A stretch of DNA of 64,000 nt from NCBI GenBank assembly GCA_020634615.1, contig JACKBI010000009.1, positions 62,001-126,000 on the forward strand, given 5' to 3'. A program made the position numbers and the translations under genes. Below are positions 1 through 8,346 of the stretch, one piece after another (position 1 is the stretch's first letter; each line of letters begins with the position of its first letter). The notes beneath the pieces were generated by a model, which was not told the origin of the DNA, ran no database searches, and was given only the letters and a program-made list of their open reading frames with translations. The stretch comes from Anaerolineales bacterium (lineage in GTDB: Bacteria > Chloroflexota > Anaerolineae > JAAEKA01).

Positions 1-1375
1 CAGACTGCTCATCGATCAGTGTTTGGGCCCGATCGATCAGTTCGAGAACAGTGCGTGAGTTGGAGCGTCCCAGTTCTGCGATCCAGGCTTCGGCCAGCAG
101 CAGTTCGGGATGTGCATTGACGGTCCCGGGTGGCAACAGCTGCAGCCAGTGCTCCAGAACCGGTCGTTGTTCGGTGTTCAACAGATGATGGCGGTGCCCG
201 GCAATCAACAACACTGCCAGGTGGATGTCATGGGCTGCCAGCGCGTGGCGCAGCGCTTCCTCAAGCAACTGTCGTTGGGACAGCCAGTTGCTGGCATTGA
301 TGTGCAACGTGCTTATCTCTTCAGGTGAGAGCTTTTGCTGCATTCGGTGGATGAGGAACTCGCGAAACAGGTGGTGATAGCGAAACCAATGGCCTTGCTC
401 GTCCAAAGCGACGATGAAGAGGTTGTTCGCCTCCAGCCATTCCAGATGGCTTTGTCCCTGACCGCCGCCGGCCGGCTGAACGACCGCGTCGCAGAGCGCT
501 CCGCACATGGCATCGAGCACTGATGTCTTGATCAGGAACATTTCGATTTCTGGCGGGACACGTTCGAGCACCTCGTCCATGAGGTAGTCGATGACGTAGC
601 GATTCAGTGCGTGCGAATCACCATCGTTCGCAGACACTTCGACGCCGTAACGAAGCGTCAGTGCCGTCAGTCGCAGGCCGGCCGCCCAGCCCTCTGTCCG
701 ATTCTCAAGAATGTCCAGTGTCTGCTTGGTGAGCGGTTCGCCAGTGGCCTGGCTGATGAATGCTGCCGTTTCGTCTCTGGAGAAGCGCAGCTCCTGGCCA
801 CGTATTTCGACCATCAGACCGCTGGCGCGCAATTTGCTCAGTGCCAGTGGCGGGTCCTGGCGTGTGATTATGATCAGGTGCAAACATTGGGGAGGAAAGC
901 GCAGCAGCGATCGCAGCAGGTCGTAGATCTGGTGGTCGTGTATCAGGTGAAGGTCATCCAGCACGAGAATGAACTCGTCCTCAATCGCTTGCAGCTCACC
1001 GATCAGAGTGTCGCCAATTGCCTTCATCTCAGGCAGATTTGGGCCGGCGAGCATCATCTCAGTACGCCGCAGCGCGGTGGGATGCTGTAATTGGATCGCA
1101 TTGATGAAATAGCGGAGAAACAGGCGCAGATCGTTGTCGTTCTCGTCCAATGAAACCCAGAGGCTGGGCCGGGACACTGACTGGAGCCAGGAACTGACCA
1201 GCGTCGTCTTGCCGTAACCGGCCGGTGCAGAAATCAACGTGAACGGGCGCTGAAGGCCCATGTCAAGCGTGACGTACAGACGCGGACGTGCGATCAGGTC
1301 TTTGCTGATCACAGGCTTGTTTAGCTTTGTTCGCAGCAGGATTTGAGCTGCGCCACTGTTGCTGATATCGAACAC
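1..1375 (-). CDS. MalT-type LuxR family transcriptional regulator, 5' part (runs off the left edge)
   Basis: The minus strand is open from a GTG at 1375 to the window edge (about 458 codons, no stop). The N-terminus has the TKLxxP..RPRL lead-in of MalT-like regulators, then a Walker A (APAGYGKTTL, around residue 48), a Walker B (LVLDDLH) and the RYHHLFREF segment that precedes the TPR region. These are signal-sensing STAND ATPases that end in a LuxR HTH; that HTH would lie outside the window. The GTG start is backed by a GAGGGAA ribosome-binding site and by colinearity with the paralogues at 20895-23654 and 23708-24226. It is divergent from the histidine kinase at 1866. The inducer is unknown. 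Confidence 0.9.
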   Translation of the reverse strand, partial: MFDISNSGAAQILLRTKLNKPVISKDLIARPRLYVTLDMGLQRPFTLISAPAGYGKTTLVSSWLQSVSRPSLWVSLDENDNDLRLFLRYFINAIQLQHPTALRRTEMMLAGPNLPEMKAIGDTLIGELQAIEDEFILVLDDLHLIHDHQIYDLLRSLLRFPPQCLHLIIITRQDPPLALSKLRASGLMVEIRGQELRFSRDETAAFISQATGEPLTKQTLDILENRTEGWAAGLRLTALTLRYGVEVSANDGDSHALNRYVIDYLMDEVLERVPPEIEMFLIKTSVLDAMCGALCDAVVQPAGGGQGQSHLEWLEANNLFIVALDEQGHWFRYHHLFREFLIHRMQQKLSPEEISTLHINASNWLSQRQLLEEALRHALAAHDIHLAVLLIAGHRHHLLNTEQRPVLEHWLQLLPPGTVNAHPELLLAEAWIAELGRSNSRTVLELIDRAQTLIDEQS

Positions 1376-1430
1376 GCTGTCTTCCCTCGGAGAACGTAGG
1401 GCTGGATCCGACCGGTAGGATGTCAACTGG

Positions 1431-1460
1431 ATTATACCTATAAAAGTGCAGCCGTGGCAA
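1431..1460 (-). promoter_or_regulatory. Sigma70-type promoter of the leftmost LuxR regulator
   Basis: Reading the minus strand, TTGCCA (1460-1455) and TATAAT (1436-1431) are separated by 18 bp, and the GTG start lies 56 bp downstream of the -10. This is a direct match to the vegetative consensus (5/6 and 6/6). The rest of the 490-bp divergent gap (1376-1865) shows no gene. Confidence 0.6.
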
Positions 1461-1630
1461 TCGGCGCCCATCGCCGTTCACGGATTGGCGCTTCCCCTTC
1501 TTGCCGCGACTGGCGGATTCGGTCGGTCGCACCCCTTTACGTATAATGTAAAACGGCCTTTACTTTTTGCCTCATAAGCCGAAAACGAGGGAAATGTATG
1601 GCGAAAAGAGGAGGATTTGGCGATCAACGC

Positions 1631-1659
1631 TAGACTCGACACGCTGAACGTGATATGAT
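1631..1659 (+). promoter_or_regulatory. Possible promoter of the NarL-type two-component operon
   Basis: TAGACT (1631-1636), a 17-bp spacer and TATGAT (1654-1659) lie about 205 bp upstream of the kinase start. The -35 is weak (4/6) and the leader would be long, so this is only a candidate. Confidence 0.3.
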
Positions 1660-1865
1660 AGGCGACCGAAATGGTACCTTTACCCATTTACGTCCGATAA
1701 CCGGCAATTGCACGGCTGTAGCGCCAGTATCAGCGCCTCAAATTGCTATCTACATACTGATTTACACCTTTTTGGCGCTGCCCATAGCTCGTCAACTATT
1801 GTACACTGGTTACTGTTATGGCCGGAACGGTAGATTTACGGAAAGAGCTTCGTTTTGAGGTAACC

Positions 1866-3533
1866 ATGTTACGGAACTTCACTGGTAGTCGATTGGGGTG
1901 GGATGCGCTCGCGTTTCCCGTCTCCGCGATAAAGCGGTTGACCAATTGCGCTGTGTCAGGTCCGCAAACAATTCGTCGCCGCGCGCGGTTCGACACGCGC
2001 TATCTGCCGTCGCGCCCGTTTCGTACGTTCATGTTTCGGGCTGACGCTCTGCGGATTGCATCGTTGTTTGCAGAGTCTCCGCTGGGCGTGTGCATTTCCG
2101 CAACAGATGGCGCAATTCTGGCGAGTAATCCGGCCCTCGCGGCGATGACCGGGCTAACGGATGCCGAACTAAGGCAAACCAACGCAGCTCAACTTTGTGA
2201 CCTCGCCGAACTGATCAGCGGTATCACCGGGCAAGATGCTGTCACAGCAGATGTGTCGTTCGCGGGCCAGGACGGAGCGATTACCTACGCCAGTTTGAAC
2301 GTCAGCCCGGTTGGCGGCCTCCAAAATGGCGGGCTTCTCTGGTTGTTTGAAAACACGACCCACAAGGTTTTGGCGGGCGAGGCGCTACGGCAGGCCAACA
2401 CGACGTTGACGCTGCGCCATCGCATCGCTGAGGGGCTGCGCACTGTGATGGCCGCGTTGAACTCCAGCCAACCCCTTGAGCATGTTCTGACCATGATCGC
2501 GGCCGATGCCAGGGATATGCTGGGTGCATCGTGCGTGGCAGTATGCAGTGTGGATGGCGAGGCTGATTGTCTGGTGGTGCGCGGTGGGTCTGGCAATCCT
2601 GAAATGCTGGACCGCCTGGTCGCGGACAGCATGCCGCCGGCCCTGCTGGATGAGGCCATCCGGGGTAGCCGGCCGGTGGTCGTCGGTGGCGACAACAACC
2701 TGTATGAGACGGGCAGCAACTCGGCGGAGTCTGCAACCGAGCAGCAAGCGGTTCTCTTTGTGCCAATCGTGGTAGATGGGGCTCGCTTTCGCGGCGGCAT
2801 GCTGCTGCAATTCACCGACCGGCCAACGGTCGTCGAGGTCGATGCTGAACTTTCGATGTTGTTCGCCGGCAAGGTCGTGATCGCCGTCGAGAACGCGCAA
2901 TTGCAGGCGTCGGCCCAGGAGATTGCCACCACCAACGAACGCAACCGGGTGGCGCGCGAGCTGCACGATTCCGTTACCCAGTCGCTGTACGGGATTGTTC
3001 TCAACTCCGATGCGACACTCCTGGCGCTGGCAGCGGGCAATGTTGACAAGGCGGAACTACGTCTGCGCCAGCTCAAAGAGATCGCTCGTGAGGCCATGAC
3101 TGAAACCCGCCTGCTGATCTACCAGCTTCGGCCCTCTATTCTGGAAGAGCAGGGCCTTGCCGGGGCGCTGCGCGAGCGGCTGGAGGCGGTCGAGGTACGT
3201 TCGGGCCTTGAAGCTACGTTGCAGATCGACGACGACATTGACCTGCCGCCCGATACCGAGGCTGAGCTGTTCAGAATGATCCTGGAAGGGCTGAACAACA
3301 TCATCAAGCATGCGCGCGCCAAACATGTGCAGTTGCAGGTGACAGCTCGATCCGGCTGTTGTCGGGTAGTCCTCACCGATGATGGCAGCGGGTTCGATGT
3401 TACCACGTCTGCCCGCTACGGCGGCTACGGTCTCAGGACCATCGAAGAGCGCCTGCATCAGATGGGCGGCACGCTTTTGATCACCAGCGAACCGGGAGCA
3501 GGCACGCAAGTCATGATGGAGATACCGCTGTGA
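1866..3533 (+). CDS. NarL-family sensor histidine kinase with PAS and GAF domains
   Basis: A 555-aa kinase. A PAS-like domain begins near residue 56, a GAF-like domain covers about 200-330, a HisKA_3 box carries RELHDSVTQSL with the phospho-accepting His at about residue 367, and a C-terminal HATPase shows the N box (EGLNNIIKHA), a DDGSGFD G box and GYGLRTIEERL. No clear transmembrane segment is visible, so it is probably a soluble sensor. The ATG at 1866 is chosen over one at 1818 because GAGGT lies 4 bp before it and nothing similar precedes 1818. The response regulator follows with a GTGA overlap. The GAF/PAS ligand cannot be read from sequence. Confidence 0.93.
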   Translation: MLRNFTGSRLGWDALAFPVSAIKRLTNCAVSGPQTIRRRARFDTRYLPSRPFRTFMFRADALRIASLFAESPLGVCISATDGAILASNPALAAMTGLTDAELRQTNAAQLCDLAELISGITGQDAVTADVSFAGQDGAITYASLNVSPVGGLQNGGLLWLFENTTHKVLAGEALRQANTTLTLRHRIAEGLRTVMAALNSSQPLEHVLTMIAADARDMLGASCVAVCSVDGEADCLVVRGGSGNPEMLDRLVADSMPPALLDEAIRGSRPVVVGGDNNLYETGSNSAESATEQQAVLFVPIVVDGARFRGGMLLQFTDRPTVVEVDAELSMLFAGKVVIAVENAQLQASAQEIATTNERNRVARELHDSVTQSLYGIVLNSDATLLALAAGNVDKAELRLRQLKEIAREAMTETRLLIYQLRPSILEEQGLAGALRERLEAVEVRSGLEATLQIDDDIDLPPDTEAELFRMILEGLNNIIKHARAKHVQLQVTARSGCCRVVLTDDGSGFDVTTSARYGGYGLRTIEERLHQMGGTLLITSEPGAGTQVMMEIPL

Positions 3534-4195
3534 CCGACCGTCCGATTCGACTCGTGATCATCGACGACCATCGTATTGTGCGCGAGGGCATTCAGGCGCT
3601 GATGGAGGACGTGCCTGATATCACCGTCGTCGGCTCTGCCGCCGATGGCTGCACCGGCGTTGAATTGGCTATGCAGCTCCAACCTGATGTGGTCCTGATG
3701 GACCTTGTTATGCCCTGCATGGATGGCGTCGAGGCGACCCGTCACCTGGCGAATGTGCATCCAGACATGCGCATTCTGGTGCTTACCAGTTTTATCACGC
3801 AGGACAAGGTTTTTCCTGCTATCAAGGCCGGTGCATCCGGTTACCTCTTGAAGGACACCGGTTCCACTGAGTTGATCGAAGGGATTCGCCAGGCCTATCG
3901 CGGGGAGACCACGCTGGATCCCAAGATCGCTGGCATGGTGATGGCTGAGATCAGCCATCCGGCGTTGCATGACCGGTTGGGACCCGATTCTCTCACCGAC
4001 CGGGAGATCGAGGTATTGCGTCTTGTGGCTCAAGGGATGAGCAACAAAGAGATTGCAGACCAGCTTGGGATTTCGCCCGAGACCTCGCGGACCCACGTCA
4101 ATCGCATCATCAGCAAATTACACGTCGCCAGCCGCGTGCAGGCGACTCTCTACGCACTGCGCAACGGAATCGTGAGTCTCGACCAGCCGGATTGA
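3530..4195 (+). CDS. NarL/FixJ-family response regulator
   Basis: A 221-aa receiver plus LuxR-type HTH protein, the partner of the kinase that it overlaps by 4 bp (GTG start inside the TGA context). Receiver residues are in place: acidic pair D12/D13, phospho-acceptor D58 (VVLMDLVMP), T86 and K108. The HTH (LTDREIEVLRLVAQGMSNKE) occupies about residues 152-215 and should bind DNA once phosphorylated. It is immediately upstream of the metal cluster, whose promoter is at 4239, so that cluster is a plausible but unproven target. Confidence 0.95.
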   Translation: MTDRPIRLVIIDDHRIVREGIQALMEDVPDITVVGSAADGCTGVELAMQLQPDVVLMDLVMPCMDGVEATRHLANVHPDMRILVLTSFITQDKVFPAIKAGASGYLLKDTGSTELIEGIRQAYRGETTLDPKIAGMVMAEISHPALHDRLGPDSLTDREIEVLRLVAQGMSNKEIADQLGISPETSRTHVNRIISKLHVASRVQATLYALRNGIVSLDQPD

Positions 4196-4238
4196 CGACA
4201 TACTCCTTTTGGAATACGGGGAATTGCCCATTTCGGGG

Positions 4239-4267
4239 ATGACAGACGCGGGGAAGTTTGTTAGAAT
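4239..4267 (+). promoter_or_regulatory. Promoter at the head of the metal/membrane cluster
   Basis: ATGACA (4239-4244), a 17-bp spacer and TAGAAT (4262-4267), each 5/6 to consensus. It lies about 80 bp upstream of the first cluster gene at 4350 and after the end of the response regulator, which suggests the cluster has its own transcription start. Confidence 0.55.
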
Positions 4268-4319
4268 GTGTTGCCACTGGACTCTGCGTAAGGCAGCCAT
4301 CTTGGTGCGCATTGAACGA

Positions 4320-4336
4320 TAGTATTGTGAATACTA
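4320..4336 (+). promoter_or_regulatory. Perfect palindrome before the first cluster gene
   Basis: TAGTATT GTG AATACTA: perfect 7-bp arms around a 3-bp centre, directly abutting the GAGGAG ribosome-binding site of the gene at 4350. It lies downstream of the promoter at 4239-4267. It could be an operator blocking transcription or a small mRNA hairpin controlling translation; sequence alone does not decide. Confidence 0.45.
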
Positions 4337-4349
4337 GAGGAGCAAGTGC

Positions 4350-5294
4350 ATGGAACTTCTGGGAGCATTGATCGGTGTAGGCGTTCTGGCCGCGGCGCCC
4401 TCGGTGCCGGTAGTACGGTCGGTGGTCAAGGCGGCGCTCAAGGGTGGCCTGGCAGTTGCCGGCGCGACTGTGGCCGTCGCCGAAGTTGTCAGCCATCAAG
4501 CCGGTGATTTGGCAAGCCATATTCGTTCGGAACACGCCAGCGAAATCATCGTCGAGGGCGAAACAGCGATGCCAGAAGAACCTGCGGCGGAGACATCGCA
4601 GACTGCCGCGGGCGCCGCAGCGGCACCGTCGGTCGTCCGGCCGGCGGCCAAGATGGCCGTCAAGAGCAGCATGGTCCTGGCAGACGCGGCCAAAAACGTT
4701 GCCGGTGTCGCCGGTGCAGCCGTCGTAGCTGGCAAGCAGAAGTTTGCCGGTGGCAAGATGGCTGAAACCGGCGATGAGGATGCAGCGGCGGACGCACCGA
4801 TTGTGACCGGCGAAGCGACGACCGGGCACATGGTTGCTGATGACGCACCGGAAGCCGCTGATGACCTGCTGCTTATCCAGGGTGTGGGCCCGAAGACCGC
4901 CGTTCTTTTGAACAACGCCGGGATTACCACCTTTGCGCAACTGGCAGCGACGCCTGTCGAGCAGCTACAAGCCATTCTCAATGAGGCAGGCCCGCGCTAC
5001 CGGGTCATCGACCCGACTTCCTGGCCAGTCCACGCGCAGCAGTTGCTCGACGCCCCCGAGCCCGAACCAGTCGCCTTTGATGACACCGATCTGCTGCCAA
5101 TTCTCGGCATCGGGCCAAAAACGGCCGGCGTCTTGAAGGCTGCGGGCATCGGCACGATTTCGCAACTGGCCGCGTCCTCTGTCGAACAGTTGCAGACCAT
5201 CCTTGACGAGGCCGGGTCGCGCTATCGCGTTATCGATCCGGCTACATGGCCGGAGCAGGCACAGGCCTTGCTGGCTGACGCCGGGCAAGGGTAG
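4350..5294 (+). CDS. Protein with hydrophobic DUF5132-like N-terminus and two helix-hairpin-helix units
   Basis: 314 aa. Residues 1-50 are a hydrophobic, Ala/Val-rich stretch starting MELLGALIGVGVLAAAPSVP, like the short protein at 5560. A low-complexity Ala/Glu linker follows. The C-terminus is an in-tandem duplication (about 171-243 and 244-314), each copy with an IQGVGPKTA / LGIGPKTAG helix-hairpin-helix and a conserved RYRVIDPxxWPxxAQxLL tail. Similar HhH units are found as accessory domains in bacterial proteins, sometimes named DUF4332. Good RBS (GAGGAG) 8 bp before the ATG. A membrane-anchored scaffold or a DNA-tethering protein are both possible; function unknown. Confidence 0.85.
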   Translation: MELLGALIGVGVLAAAPSVPVVRSVVKAALKGGLAVAGATVAVAEVVSHQAGDLASHIRSEHASEIIVEGETAMPEEPAAETSQTAAGAAAAPSVVRPAAKMAVKSSMVLADAAKNVAGVAGAAVVAGKQKFAGGKMAETGDEDAAADAPIVTGEATTGHMVADDAPEAADDLLLIQGVGPKTAVLLNNAGITTFAQLAATPVEQLQAILNEAGPRYRVIDPTSWPVHAQQLLDAPEPEPVAFDDTDLLPILGIGPKTAGVLKAAGIGTISQLAASSVEQLQTILDEAGSRYRVIDPATWPEQAQALLADAGQG

Positions 5295-5404
5295 TCGTTC
5301 AACCCGGGTCGTGACTGGATCGGCCAGATCGGCGGCGGTTGACTGGGAAAAGCCCAGAAGCGGGAAAAGTCACCGATCATCAGACAAGATTTTGACAGCC
5401 CAAT

Positions 5405-5445
5405 GAGACCAAGCCGGTCGTGCAGATGGCGATCCGCTTGGTCTC
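5405..5445 (+). terminator. Hairpin downstream of the first cluster gene
   Basis: GAGACCAAGC (5405-5414) pairs perfectly with GCTTGGTCTC (5436-5445). No U tract follows, so it may be an attenuating or mRNA-end hairpin rather than a strong terminator. The remaining 5295-5559 gap has no visible gene. Confidence 0.45.
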
Positions 5446-5559
5446 CCTATGCTGACCATAGTCCGCCACATGGCATCTTTGCTCGGATAGACTGCCAGCG
5501 AACCGATGTTCGCGAAGCAAGCTTTTCGCACACGTAAACCAAAACAAGGAGACAGTAAT

Positions 5560-5811
5560 ATGGAATTCCTCGCAGTACTCGCCGGAGTAGTGGTCGTTGC
5601 TGCATCACCCCTGGTGCCCGGCCTGCGGCCCGCCGCCAAGAAGGTCGTCGCCAGCGGCGTTGCCGTTGTTGACAAAACCAAGACCGTGGCCGCCGTTGCC
5701 GGCGAGCAGTGGATGGATCTGGTCGCCGAAGCCAAGGCTGAGCGAACCGCCGAAGCCGAAGCCCGCGCTGCCGCTGTAGAAACCATCGAGATCACTATTC
5801 CCGAAGAATAG
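5560..5811 (+). CDS. Small DUF5132-like hydrophobic protein
   Basis: 83 aa, beginning MEFLAVLAGVVVVAASPLVP, one hydrophobic helix followed by a Lys-rich segment (PAAKKVVASG) and an acidic, Ala-rich amphipathic tail. The ATG at 5560 is preferred to 5506 because it follows AAGGAG and matches the start of the paralogous N-terminus at 4350. Short proteins of this type often sit beside HMA_2 proteins and P-type ATPases; here the first ATPase starts 75 bp downstream. Likely a membrane-anchored accessory protein; no enzymatic motif. Confidence 0.85.
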   Translation: MEFLAVLAGVVVVAASPLVPGLRPAAKKVVASGVAVVDKTKTVAAVAGEQWMDLVAEAKAERTAEAEARAAAVETIEITIPEE

Positions 5812-5886
5812 TCGCCGTACGCTGGCTGTCGTTGCCAACCGGCGACTTCCCAAGTCTTCCCGCCAGCCTCACCAAGACCTAACGCC

Positions 5887-8346
5887 ATGAACGTCACTTG
5901 CCAGGTCGCCCACGCGGCCACCGGACGGATACGCCTGCAGGTTGCCAGCATCGCTACGCAGCCTGACATCGGCCAGTTTCTGGTCGGGTTCTTTCTGCGC
6001 GTCCACGGGGTCACCGGCGTCCAAATCCGCCCGGCGACCGGCAGCGTTGTCATCACCTTCGATCCTGCGCTTTGTACGCAAGAGACGATTCTCAACGCCT
6101 TGCGCAGCCGGGTGGTGCAGCGGCCGGCGCTGACAGGTGAGACGAGCGAGGCGCCCGAAACCGGCAGCGCGATCTCCTATCCCTATCTCGAAAGCGAAGT
6201 CGTTCACACAACCATCGGCCGCGTTCGCATCGAGGCGCCGGTCATCGGCCAACGCGATGACCTGGCCGGCGTCCTGGCCTACTTCCTGCGCCAGCAGGGC
6301 GGCGTGCAGCACGTGCGTCTCAGCCCCTTCTCCGAGAGCATCATCGTCCAGTACGATCCGGCTGTCTGGGATGCGCCCTCCTTGCTGACCATGGTGCGGG
6401 CCTACGATCCCGACGAAACCGACATCGAACGCTGGCAGGTTGCCCGGGCGGCCGAGCCGGACACCGACGAGAGCGAGGACGCTGCCGCCCGCTCACGCCG
6501 GGAGGTGGCGTTGGCCGGTTCCGCTCTGGCGCTGACGGTGTTGGGCGGACCGCTGATGACGCCGGTGGCGCTGGGGCTGCTGCTCGCCAGCAGTGGGTCG
6601 ATCTATCGCAAGGCTTTCAAGTCGCTGTTCCAGGAGCACGAGCTTACGATCGACGCGCTGGACGCGACCGCCATCACGTTGCTGGCCGCGACGGGGGTCG
6701 TCTGGCAGGCGGCGCTGCTCAACGTGCTGCTCTCCAGCGGCGACTGGATTCGCGCCAGCACGCAGGAGCGGGCGCGTAAGGCGTTGAGCGATGTGCTGGA
6801 TTACATGTCAGACCTGGCCTGGGTCGAGCGCGACGGCCAGATCGTCTCCATCCCCGCCAGGGATGTGGTCATCGGCGAGACGATCTTCGTCTTTCCCGGC
6901 GAGCGGATTCCGGTGGACGGGATCGTCCTCAACGGCAAGGCGCTGGTCGACCAGCATGCGCTGACCGGCGAGTCGATGCCGGTGGAGAAGACGGTCAACG
7001 CCGAGGTCTTCGCGGCCACCGTGGTCAGCGAAGGCGAGTTGCAGGTGCGCGCCACCCGCGTTGGTGAGGACACGCAGGTCGCCCAGATCGTCGAACTTGT
7101 GCAGAACGCCCCGGTCTTCGACACGCGCGCACAGGATTACGCCGAGCGCTGGGCCAACCGGCTGGTGCCCTACAGTTTCTTGGGCGCGGGCATCATGGCG
7201 CTGATGGGCAACTTCACCCAGGCCATCACGCTGCTGGTGATCGACTATGCAGCCGGCTTCCGGGTGTCAGCCCCCACGGCCATCATGAGCACCATCACCA
7301 GGGCGGCGCGCCAGGGCATTCTGATCCGCGGCGGGCGCCATGTCGAGCAACTGGCTGAAGTCGATGCACTGGTGTTCGACAAGACCGGCACGCTCACGGT
7401 CGGCTGTCCCGACGTGGTTGATGCCTTCTCGCTCAGCCCGGCGTACAGCATCGACGAAGTCATGGCGCTGGCTGCGGCCGCTGAAAGCTTCCTGACGCAT
7501 CCCGTGGCTGAGGCGGTCGTCAAGGCGGCCAGCGATCGCGGATTGGAAATTCCACAACGGACCGATTTCGAATACCAGATCGGCCAGGGCGTCCTGGCCA
7601 GCGTCGATGACCGGCAGATTCTGGTAGGCAGCCGCCGTTTCCTGGAGGCGCAGGGCGTTATATTTGACTGCGTTGCGCAGGAAAGTCTGGACCAGATCGA
7701 GGCGCGCGCGGCGTCGCCGCTGTGCATCGCCGTCGACGGCGCGCTGGTCGGCCTGCTGGGCCTGGCTGATCCGATCCGTCCGGAGGCCGCCTGGGTGATC
7801 AAGACCCTGCGAGAGCGCGGCGTCAAGGAAATCGTCATGCTGACCGGCGACCGGGGGCCGGTGGCCGCAGCTGTCGCGCAGCAGCTTGGAATCGACCGCT
7901 TCGTGGCCGAGGTCTTCCCCGGCGACAAGCTGGAAGCGGTTCGCCAGCTACAGGAGCAGGGTTACACCGTCGCCGTCGTCGGCGATGGCATCAACGACTC
8001 GCCGGCGCTGGCTCAGGCCGATGTCGGGATCGCCGTCAACGGCGGTACGGCGCTGGCGCAGGAGACGGCCGACGTCGTCATCTTGCAGGGCGACCTGCAC
8101 AAACTGATCGACGCGATCACAATTGCCCGCCAGGGTGTTGGCTTGATTCGCCAGAACTGGAGCATCATCCGCGTGCCGAACACCATCGGGCTGGGGCTGG
8201 CCTTTATGGGGCTGCTCAACCCGGTGGGCGCGTCGCTGATCAGCGACGGTGCGGCTTTGGTCGCCGGCGCCAATTCATTGCGGCCGCTGATGTCTCCTGG
8301 CGAGAGCGATCCAGTCAAACCTGGCCGGAAGGGAATGAGTTCATGA
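5887..8346 (+). CDS. P1B-type (heavy-metal class) ATPase 1, two N-terminal HMA_2 domains, no CPC motif
   Basis: 819-aa membrane ATPase. Two HMA_2-like domains, each with a GRxR core (ATGRIR at 12-16, TIGRVR at 110-114) and no CxxC, precede the membrane domain. Actuator LTGES (E362), phosphorylation loop DKTGTLT (D498), the P1B signature His-Pro (LTHPVAE), MLTGD and GDGIND are all intact, so it should be catalytically competent. The membrane helix that normally holds CPC reads DYAAGFRVSAP (about 453-463), so the transported ion is not predictable from known P1B classes. It overlaps the next ATPase by 4 bp. The upstream RBS is weak. By analogy to P1B-6 ATPases of ferrosome loci, iron is the best guess. 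Confidence 0.93.
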   Translation: MNVTCQVAHAATGRIRLQVASIATQPDIGQFLVGFFLRVHGVTGVQIRPATGSVVITFDPALCTQETILNALRSRVVQRPALTGETSEAPETGSAISYPYLESEVVHTTIGRVRIEAPVIGQRDDLAGVLAYFLRQQGGVQHVRLSPFSESIIVQYDPAVWDAPSLLTMVRAYDPDETDIERWQVARAAEPDTDESEDAAARSRREVALAGSALALTVLGGPLMTPVALGLLLASSGSIYRKAFKSLFQEHELTIDALDATAITLLAATGVVWQAALLNVLLSSGDWIRASTQERARKALSDVLDYMSDLAWVERDGQIVSIPARDVVIGETIFVFPGERIPVDGIVLNGKALVDQHALTGESMPVEKTVNAEVFAATVVSEGELQVRATRVGEDTQVAQIVELVQNAPVFDTRAQDYAERWANRLVPYSFLGAGIMALMGNFTQAITLLVIDYAAGFRVSAPTAIMSTITRAARQGILIRGGRHVEQLAEVDALVFDKTGTLTVGCPDVVDAFSLSPAYSIDEVMALAAAAESFLTHPVAEAVVKAASDRGLEIPQRTDFEYQIGQGVLASVDDRQILVGSRRFLEAQGVIFDCVAQESLDQIEARAASPLCIAVDGALVGLLGLADPIRPEAAWVIKTLRERGVKEIVMLTGDRGPVAAAVAQQLGIDRFVAEVFPGDKLEAVRQLQEQGYTVAVVGDGINDSPALAQADVGIAVNGGTALAQETADVVILQGDLHKLIDAITIARQGVGLIRQNWSIIRVPNTIGLGLAFMGLLNPVGASLISDGAALVAGANSLRPLMSPGESDPVKPGRKGMSS

